Origin: Morella rubra
Lineage: Eukaryota; Streptophyta; Magnoliopsida; Fagales; Myricaceae
Direction of reading: 5' to 3'
NCBI GenBank assembly: GCA_003952965.2
Contig: CM025856.1
Span: 19,684,053-19,748,052, forward strand
DNA length: 64,000 nt
Below are positions 56,510 to 64,000 of the stretch, piece after piece. Every line of letters starts with the position of its first letter. The stretch's first letter is position 1. A program made the translations under genes and the position numbers. Under the pieces are notes generated by a model that was given only the letters and a program-made list of their open reading frames with translations, did not search any database and was not told where the DNA came from.

Positions 56510-56700
56510 CTATCAGTTTTCTATCTAATTACATAGTCCAATTTAGAGAGAGATAAACATATCGTATGTGTCTTTAACAATTAATGTTACCCATATTAAC
56601 TGTTAGGCAAAGTATAGGCTCAACATCATTCAATCCATGCAGTGCCTTTCTTTCTCTGAATTGGACCATCCAATTTAGACAGCAAATTGTAAAGGATCTT
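56510..56700. repeat. MITE family copy C
   Basis: The right arm read in reverse, GATCCTTTACAATTTGCTGT then CTAAATTGGATGGTCCAATT and CAGAGAAAGAAAGG, matches the left arm of copy A. The left arm CCAATTTAGAGAGAGATAAAC gives the inverted partner. It is more diverged than copy B. No target duplication is visible. Confidence 0.5.
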
Positions 56701-57059
56701 AATCTAAGTGGGACTTGTCTTCTAATAGGAACAACATTAACATCACGAATATGGCGGCAATAATGGTACTTAGTGATGTCGTTGAGTCAAAACACGATGG
56801 GTAAAAATGTGTGTGTGTGTGTTTTATAGGCTTAATTACACCAGGGGTCTCTGTGGTATCAAGTTGTGACAAATTAGTCCTTAGGGTAACACTTTCTACA
56901 ATTCAGTTCCTGGGGCCACATGTTTAGATAAAATGTGGTCGCGCTATTCATAGAACATCAAACCCTTAACGTTTTTTGCTGACATGTTAAAAAAAGAAAT
57001 GTCATCAGCTACTGAGACACTGACGCGTGTTAGGGTATTTTTGTGTTGGCATCATTCCA

Positions 57060-57735
57060 TGTCAAAATATGTAGTGATCGAGTTGTAATTTTGGTCCCCA
57101 CATTTGTTCAAGAGTTAGAGTTGATGGTCTGTCCAAAGTCTTCATCATGTTCAACCAGCATTCAACAAGCGTTTGAGTGCTCTGTTATAATTTTAGACAG
57201 AAACATAAGCGTTCGGCAAGCGCTCGAGTGACTTCCGGCGAATTTCAAAAATTACTAAATTTTTTAACTTTCCTTGTGAAGACTTGTGAAACCCTACTAG
57301 GTTTTGTGGGAGGCCGACTAGAACTTGATTGAGGCTTCCTTTGAGAGTATTTTGTGCCTCCTTCCTTGAGAGAAAAACCTTAGAAGATTTGTGCTTCAAG
57401 ATTGTTGAGTTTTTCTCTATTCTTCTATCATATTGCTTTGTTTCCTTCGAGGTATTGAAGGTGTGCTAAAGAACAAGATTGTTCATGGTGATCAGGTGGC
57501 TGCTAGCCCGGAGTGGTTTTTTCTTTGAATGGTTTTTCAAAGGTTTTCTACTTCTTTATCAAATCTCTTGTCTCCTTATGCGTTTGTTTAATTTCTTTTC
57601 AAGTTAATTTGTTGCTTTGATGATTGTATCGGTTGATTGATATATCTAGACTGATCAATTTTTGAACTTGTTTTAAAATTGGTATTGAATCATTAATTTT
57701 TAGATTTCACCTATTCACCCCCCTCTAGGTGAAGT
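57060..57735 (+). mobile_element. Possible LTR remnant of a retroelement
   Basis: The sequence has the flavour of a plant copia LTR: a GCGTTTGAGTG / GCGCTCGAGTG repeated word near 57170-57230, a transcribed-looking middle and the end motif CTATTCACCCCCCTCTAGGTG at 57710-57730. A related end (CTATTCACCCCCCTTTAGGTA) recurs near 58434-58454. No coding part or second full LTR is visible, and the borders are approximate. Confidence 0.35.
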
Positions 57736-58483
57736 CAGGATCTAAACTAGGTTTTTCAACTCGTGTCCAGTAATCCAAACAGGACGGCATTCATCAAATG
57801 ATTTCCATGCATGCAGCCAAATAAGCATTTTCTTTTTTAAAAAAAAAAAAAAAGAAAGAAAGAAAAGTCATAGTTAGCCCCGTATTTATAGGACAAATCC
57901 ATTCATCATGTGTGTTGGGGCACCAATCCAAGAAGGATTATTGGGTGACTTTTCGAAGAGTGGGGATCTTGAAGTGAATGGGCTTTTGCTTAGATCACCA
58001 TCTTATAAAGTCTGGACATTCTTAATGGAATGATTGGTGCGGCCTACACCCAAAGTGTTTTTGTCTTTTAAGGAAGTTTACCTTACTAGATTTTTACTTT
58101 GTAACCAAAATCTTGGTGTCTTCTTTATCTTGATTGCTTACTGATTTTGCATATGCTGTTCTATTTTGCATGTGTTGTTCTCTATCTTGATTGATATCTT
58201 GAAGATCTAGGATCTTAGTTAATCAATTGTGGAGATAAAGATATTACTGTTAGCATTTAGGTTGCTGGAAATTTGCTGATATAGTAGTTGCTGTAAAATT
58301 GTTGTAGTTTTGATATAGTTGCTGTAAAATTGTTGTAGCTTCAATATTTTCCAAGCTTCATATTTTCAATTGATTGGAAATTGTAATAATAATTTGCTGT
58401 GAATAGAAAAAGGATTGATTAATTTTTAAATACCTATTCACCCCCCTTTAGGTACAGTATTGGGTCTAAAGTTTAGTTTCAGG
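57736..58483. other. Gene-free spacer with a second LTR-like end
   Basis: AT-rich spacer with an A run at 57838-57853. The second TTCACCCCCC-type motif lies near 58437. No supported gene. Confidence 0.4.
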
Positions 58484-60050
58484 GTCAAGCGACGATGTGC
58501 AATCTTTGGATGAGGAATTTGGATCGGAAGGGGATGAGGAAGCACCGCGTGGTTGCAATTACAAAGAGTTCAAAGAAAAAGATTTGAAGACAAAGAAGAA
58601 GATCAGATTTGAGAAGCTTTTGAGGTTTAGGGACTTGGCACAATTTAAGCGGGCTTTAAAATAATTTAGCATTGAAAATGGGTTCGAGTATCATTACGAA
58701 AAAAGAGATAAGAAACAGGTGTGCAAGAGTCCACAGTGTATATAGAGGATCCATGTTTTTGAGACAAATGAAAGATTCTATGGTTGTTAAGACTTATAGA
58801 CCCCTGCATAATTGTGATACTCATTACAAGAACATATCTGTAAACCCTGCATGGATTACACAACAATACTTGGAGATGGTGAGGGATACTCGCAATCTTT
58901 CACCAGGGGCACTTATAGAAAAAATTTGTAAAGATTGGATGGTAGGGATCTCGAAATAAAATAGCTTACTCAGCTTTGTGAGTAGCAATTGAAATGATAA
59001 ATGGTAAGCATGCCGAACAATATAAGAATTGCCATGACTATGTTGCCACCGTCACGACATCAAATCCTGGGAGTGGGGTTAAAATCAATAAGGATGGAGA
59101 TTTTTTTGAGCGGATGTATGTACGACTTATAGTGTGCAAGACGAGATTCTTGACAGGTTGCAGACCGATCATTTTAGTGGATGCTTGCCATTCGAAGGTC
59201 CCATTTGGCGAGCAATTATTTTGTGCAGTGTGGAAGGATGCAAATGATGATATGTTTCCCATCGCCTATGTTGTATGCGGTAACGAATACCGAGCATCTT
59301 GAACTTGATTTTTTGAAATGCTTTTCAATGACATCGGTATAGAAGACTAGCGTCGATGGGTGTTTACTTTTGACCACCAGAAGGTATGTTTTTTCCACTA
59401 AGCATAAGATAAATTGTTTATGTCAATACGTGTCTTTTCTTTCTCTAATATCCTGACTCTTCATCATATATATAAGGATTACTTGATACATTGAACTTCC
59501 TCATACCTCATAATGAGCATAGATATTGCTTGAAGCACTTGCATGCGAATATTAAGAGCAATAGGTGGACGAGACAATTATTCAAGGATGCTCTATTCGC
59601 TTGTGCGAAATCAACTACTGTAAAAAGTTTCCAGAAGCATATTCAAGAGATGCGAGTGTTGAGCCCAAATTATCATAGATATCTTGAATTAATCCCTCCC
59701 AATTCATGGTCACGACATGCATTTACCACTCATGCAAAGAGCAACGTGCTTTTGAACAACATCGCAGAAACGTTCATTGCGTGGGTACTTGAGGCAATAG
59801 ACAAGCCTATATTGACTATGCATGTGATGATAAGGAAATATGGACCATTTTCATGCAATGTGGAAAGGTCTCAAAGATGCTAAGTTTGATATTTGTCCAA
59901 AGATTTAAACAAAGCTTGAGCGTGCCAAGAGCGATGAAAGACATTTTATTTGTTGGTGGGATAATGAGATAGAGTTTGAGGTTGATCATCACATGGAGGA
60001 GCGAAGGATTGTGAACATCCAGTCATCACATTTTTATGTACAAGTTTTCT
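58484..60050 (+). pseudogene. Decayed MuDR-type (MULE) transposase
   Basis: Pieces of a Mutator-like transposase lie in order. An acidic leader comes first, then FRDLAQFKRALK and ENGFEYHYEKRDKKQV (MuDR DNA-binding region). The pre-catalytic stretch follows, with CKSPQC and RPLHNCDTHY near 58720-58830. The MULE catalytic core starts near 59110 with FLTGCRPIILVDACHSKVPFG and MFPIAYVV. After an intron-like gap come EHRYCLKHLHANIK and SNVLLNNIAETF. The first Asp of the DDE triad is in LVDACH. Several frameshifts and stops interrupt it, and the C-terminal zinc knuckle is missing because unrelated T-rich sequence begins near 60050. No terminal repeats are found. It could not supply transposase for the Pack-MULE-like element. 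Confidence 0.85.
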
Positions 60051-61822
60051 ACTTTTTTCTCCTTTTTTTTTCTTTATAATCTCTCTATTTCTTTTTTCCT
60101 TTTTTTTTCAATAGCGTTTCGACAACTCTGCCGCCTATCTACTTCTAAAAATGTCACTCACCCAAATGTCAAAAGCAATCTCGAAAATTGAATTGACCAA
60201 ATTATCTAAGTGACGTGTGCTAGTATAAGATGCAAAAATGTTATGCAAGTTCATTCTCAATTCAAAATCCTCATTCACATAAAGCATATAGTAGGAGTCC
60301 AAATCGACAATATGAGTTGAATATCTTCTCCTAACATGTATTTATTTCAAATACCCTCACAAGCCTACTCAGATTTATACAAAGAGTGCATTAAGGCAAG
60401 TTCAAATAAGTTCAGTAATATGAGATCAGTATAACATGTGAGTTTGACAGAACTTGGTCTCCCCAACTGAATGAAACATTGTCCTCCATGTGAAAGCCTA
60501 AGAAGAAACAAAAAATATGCACATAGAGAAGCCAACCAACAAAAAACCATAAGAAAATCATAGCTAACAAGTAAAAAAAGAATGGAACTAAAAATAAGAA
60601 TGCAAATAATAAAAATAAACCAATAAAGACAGTGTAAGGGGAAAAGGTCAGAAGATTCCTTTTGGGTCTTGCAAAAGCAAGATCTCTTCATGTGGCTCTC
60701 AAGAATCATCTTAAAGCGGCACCAATTATGCAACCTAGGCTCACTTAAGTGTCACACCCCGTGCATGTACTTACCTCCTAAGCTCACTTGTAGTAATCGT
60801 ATGCACACAAGCGAGGATTACAACACAAATTAATCTTCTATTTAGGTTTACCGTATTGCCCTCGAATTATTTAGTGGATGACTTGTAAAGAATAAGGGGT
60901 ATAATTCACGAGAAAAGTCCCTGAAAATAGATTAAAGGTCAAAATGCGGTTTTTAGGAACATAAGGAAATTACCAAATCATTAGTAGTAGTACACGCTTC
61001 TCTTGGCTTTCCAGCCAAGGGAACTACTGCATGTAATGGATTGTAAAACTTTTAGTATCACTATTCAGGGTTGTCACCTTGTGTCTGGTCACCACAACAA
61101 TAAATTAACCAATTCTATTTTACTTCCCTCGCCTCTTCCCTTGCAAACTTCCTCTGTTCTATTGTTTCTTTCTAATTCTTTTATTTCCTTTTTTCTCTCT
61201 CTATCATAAATAAAAACAAGGGGCTGGAGTTTCCTGATCAAAGCACAAGGTTTTCAGTTTATAGGTATAAAAGCAACTTCAACACGTAACTCATGAGGTT
61301 AGATTAATAAAAACTTGAGAAGTGTACAAAATGAAGCTTGTCCCCACAAAGTTTTAACATGAATTATTTTAGTGAGATGGGATGGTTTTAGTGAGCCATA
61401 CGTGTAACAGTTTGTGAGAAAGTGCAGACTGCGTGAATAACAAATTCTTATGCTTTACAGAAGATCTATCAGCTTTGGACCCATGTGCTTTACAGAACAA
61501 GACTTGTAAGCTACACGTGCTAACAAAACGATAAAATTTCAGACAATGAACCAGGGACCACATGTTGTCGGCCACAATATAACAGGTTGCAATATACTAT
61601 ACAGAATTGTCTCAATCACTTTTGGACCACCTAAAACGCCCATAAATACCAATCCAACATCACATTCCACAACATCAAACATCTAAAACGTCTACTAAAT
61701 GAAACTTCAAAAAGTTGGTGGGTCGAAAGCTATATGGGCTTACCGTTGAGTCTACTTCTCCTTCAAATTCGTTTGGGATCTTGCCTTCCAAATGGTTTTG
61801 ATCTTGCCGAACTAAATGGCGT
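60051..61822. other. Gene-free stretch
   Basis: No supported gene. TGTCACACCCCGTGCATG at 60751 resembles the start of some plant Gypsy LTRs, but I find no partner. The rest is AT-rich without recognisable features. Confidence 0.4.
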
Positions 61823-62163
61823 TATACAGAGGGCACGAGAGAACAAGTTTTGCTTGGGTTCACTCTCTTTCGGGCTTCTACAGAGGGCACGGCAACAGTT
61901 TTCTTTCCTTTTTTGTCTAGGGCACGACAGAGCACCTTTTTCATCAATTTGGCCTTCGTCTGGGCACGAACAAAGCAAGGGCATCGGGATTCTATAGAGG
62001 GCATGAAAGAACAGGTTTTGCCTTGCTTCACTCTCTTTTGGGCTTTTACAGAGGGCACGACAGCAACAGTGTTCTTTCCTTCTTCGTCTAAAGCACGACA
62101 GACCACCTTTTGTAAATCAATGTAGTCTTCCTATGGGCACGAACAGAGCAGGGGCATCGAGGT
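61823..62163 (+). repeat. Tandem duplication, 170-bp period
   Basis: Two adjacent units, 61823-61992 and 61993-62163, share CAGAGGGCACG, AGAACA(A/G)GTTTTGC, TTCACTCTCTTT, GGGCTT, ACAGAGGGCACG, GTTTTCTTTCCTT-like, GCACGACAGA, GGGCACGAAC and GGGCATCG in the same order. They differ at perhaps 15% of sites. They give open frames on both strands by composition only; no protein family is recognised. Confidence 0.85.
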
Positions 62164-63153
62164 CCTCCACCAATTACTTAACAAGGGCAATTTTGTCATT
62201 TCAAGTGGAATAGAGGCACGTGTGACGCACATAGACGAAAAATCGTCTCATTTAACAGAGAATTTAGACAGGGGGTGAAGATTGACAGATTTTGAAAGAT
62301 AAGGGTCTTAAATTGGATTGAAAAATAAGGGTAGCAACTTGATTTTGCCCAAAGATAGGGGGCTAACTATGATTTTACCCATATTTTTTTTTAGTGCAGG
62401 TTACAAGATTATGATTTGTGAATTTGTGCCGTGTATGGTCAGTGCACTGCCATTAAGGTAAAAATTTATTCACTTATTTAGTTAATTATTTATTATTGTT
62501 CATTAGTTAATTTAGAATTTTAGAGTATAGATTAGGTTGTGAAATTATGGAGGATGGGCTTGATTGGAGGATTTTGTTTTGTTTGAAGTTGTAAATCTGT
62601 TTGAAATTGGAGGATGGGCAGTGTGCTTGATTGATTGGATATTTGATTTTGAAATTGTGTATGAGTATATATTTTAATGCAATTTGAATAATCTGTGTAT
62701 TAGTATATATTTTAATTGAATTTGAATAATCTGTGTATGAGTATATATTTTAATGCAATTTTAATTTTCTTGAAATTGTTTGAAATTGTGTTTAAAGTTG
62801 TGAATCTATTTGAAATTATGTTTGAAATTTTCTTGATTGATTGTGAAATTGTTTAACAATTTGAATGCAATCTAAATGTAGCAATTTCGATGCAATAAAC
62901 TTGGAGAAATTAAATGATTAGCATTTTGTTGTGAAATTGTAATTTGTGTTTGAAACTGTGTTTTCTTTTCCCAAATATTTTTTCAGCTTTAAAATAACTA
63001 TTAGTAATTAGAGTATGTGTATGTTTAATTTAATTTAATGTTTGGTTTCTATTTTATTTTTTTAAATGACTATTATGCAATTTTTAAATGACTATTAGAG
63101 TATGAGTATTTTAGGGGATGAAAATCTTATAAATTTGTTTTCAAAAAAACTTT
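62164..63153. other. AT-rich spacer and 5' part of the hAT element
   Basis: The first part, to about 62390, continues the repeat-like sequence of the preceding unit. From there on short words such as TGAGTATATATTTTAATGCA and TTTGAATAATCTGTGTAT repeat near 62665-62760. This may be the leader intron of the transposase gene that follows. I cannot find a terminal repeat or the 8-bp duplication of a hAT element. Confidence 0.4.
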
Positions 63154-63165
63154 TTGTTTTCTCAG

Positions 63166-64000
63166 ATAGATCTATCTACTCCTTCGGTTAACTCACTGAC
63201 ACCACACCCCCAAGTAGGAGCCGATGCTTTCTTCCCTATTATTGATGAGGTGTCGGCTCCTCAAGTTGGGAGTGGTGTTGATATGTCAGCACCACCTCTC
63301 ACAAAGAGGAAGAAAGTTTCTCAACCGTCTGCCATGTGGGATCATTTCATAAGGGACGAAAAAGTTACTGATCTAGAGAATCCAATGGCAAAATGTAACT
63401 ATTGTAATCACACGGTTGGGGTTCACTACACCCGTTAAGGGACCTCCAGTATGAGGTCTCACTTGAAGGGTTGTTTAGCCTATCAACGGAAGCAAAGTAA
63501 GTTAGACTTCTCTCAATCGAAGTTCACTCACGATACTTCTTCAAAATTGGTGAAGGAGGATGTGGTGGGAGAGATGAAGATAGATACATATGATGAGAAG
63601 AAAGTTAAGAGGGCCATCGCTCGATTCATAATCGTTGATGAGTTGCCATTTAGGGTGGTGAGCAAGGATGGGTTCAAAGATATGATTCATGAACTTGAGC
63701 CTCGATTTAGGATGCCCTCTCGATACATAATGATGAAGGATTGTATGGGTCTTTATCTTGATGAGTTGAATAAATTAAGGAATATCATTTTTAGAACGCG
63801 TCCTAGGATTTGTTATACAACCGACACGTGGACTTCTGTTCAAAATATGAACTATATGTCTGCAACTAGCCATTTTATTGATTCTAAATTTGTGTTGCAC
63901 AAAATGATCCTTGGATTTCGTAGAGTTGCGGATCATAGAGGGGTTATAATTGCAACAAAAATGGAGGATTGCAGGCATGAGTGGGGGATTGATAAGGTTC
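63166..64000 (+). pseudogene. hAT transposase (RICESLEEPER-like), partial at window edge
   Basis: After a TTTTCTCAG acceptor the frame encodes a BED zinc finger: WDHFIRD at the start, CNYC as the Cys pair, and SHLKGC as the His/Cys end. An RNase H-like core of the zf-BED/RICESLEEPER hAT group follows: ARFIIVDELPFRVV, MPSRYIMMKDCMGLY, TTDTWTSVQNMNYMSATSHF, FVLHKMILGFRRV. A TAA stop at 63436-63438 falls between the zinc ligands, where the family usually has a short loop. The same frame then stays open to the window end. With one stop and no frameshift it died recently, or the stop is a sequence error. The C-terminal dimerisation region lies outside the window. Some RICESLEEPER proteins are domesticated host genes, but the stop argues against it here. 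Confidence 0.85.

Noticed and set aside
60751-60768. TGTCACACCCCGTGCATG as the start of a Gypsy LTR
   Set aside because: No partner copy, no primer-binding site and no coding part nearby; a single short motif is not enough.
27801-62163. A shared 170-bp period in two tandem repeats, suggesting one satellite
   Set aside because: The two units have no sequence in common; the equal length is coincidence.
1-64000. CRISPR array, operon or bacterial-type system
   Set aside because: No regularly spaced direct repeats; the introns and families present are all those of a plant nuclear genome.

Overview
The window is nuclear DNA of a dicot plant, probably a woody core eudicot. It is AT-rich, with long introns, GT-AG splice sites, plant gene families (CKI1-like histidine kinase, LCAT3, BABY BOOM) and several classes of plant transposon. 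I cannot fix the species by eye. All protein names rest on remembered family sequences, not on a search.

Region 1 (1-24 kb) is the wreck of a CKI1-like hybrid histidine kinase on the + strand. Its exon pieces lie in the right order at 2910-3442, 7668-8024, 8172-9214, 14128-14395, 14993-15190 and 18144-18167. They are separated by a 4.2-kb Pack-MULE-like element carrying pieces of two other host genes (crooked-neck-like splicing factor and CHUP1), a Copia element (9215-14127, direct repeat AAATG), a short LINE tail (14528-14990) placed exactly on a splice acceptor, and a 2.9-kb 5'-truncated LINE (15191-18124, 19-bp target duplication) placed eight codons before the old stop codon. A second, younger Copia (18487-23628, minus strand, direct repeat ATATG) sits about 320 bp past the stop. 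A broken exon of the replication helicase gene MCM7 follows at about 24 kb.

Region 2 (24.2-29.5 kb) is AT-rich and gene-free. It holds a probable LTR-element remnant, a possible non-autonomous hAT, MITE-like foldbacks and a 170-bp tandem duplication.

Region 3 (29.66-40.72 kb) is an apparently intact 11-exon gene for phospholipase A1 LCAT3 (445 residues, Ser-Asp-His triad present). Its fifth intron holds a LINE tail and a decayed copy of the gene's own first exon.

Region 4 (45.26-49.45 kb, minus strand) is an apparently intact nine-exon BABY BOOM/PLETHORA-type AP2 transcription factor gene (727 residues), including the 9-nt microexon typical of this family. Its flanks carry simple repeats and three related MITE copies.

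Region 5 (50-64 kb) is intergenic and repeat-rich: a possible LTR remnant, a decayed MuDR-type transposase (58.5-60.0 kb), a 170-bp tandem duplication, and the start of a hAT (RICESLEEPER-like) transposase with one in-frame stop, running off the right edge.

The two live genes appear independent of each other. The main story is an entire signalling gene dismantled by at least four insertions of different classes, with exon order and several target-site duplications still readable.
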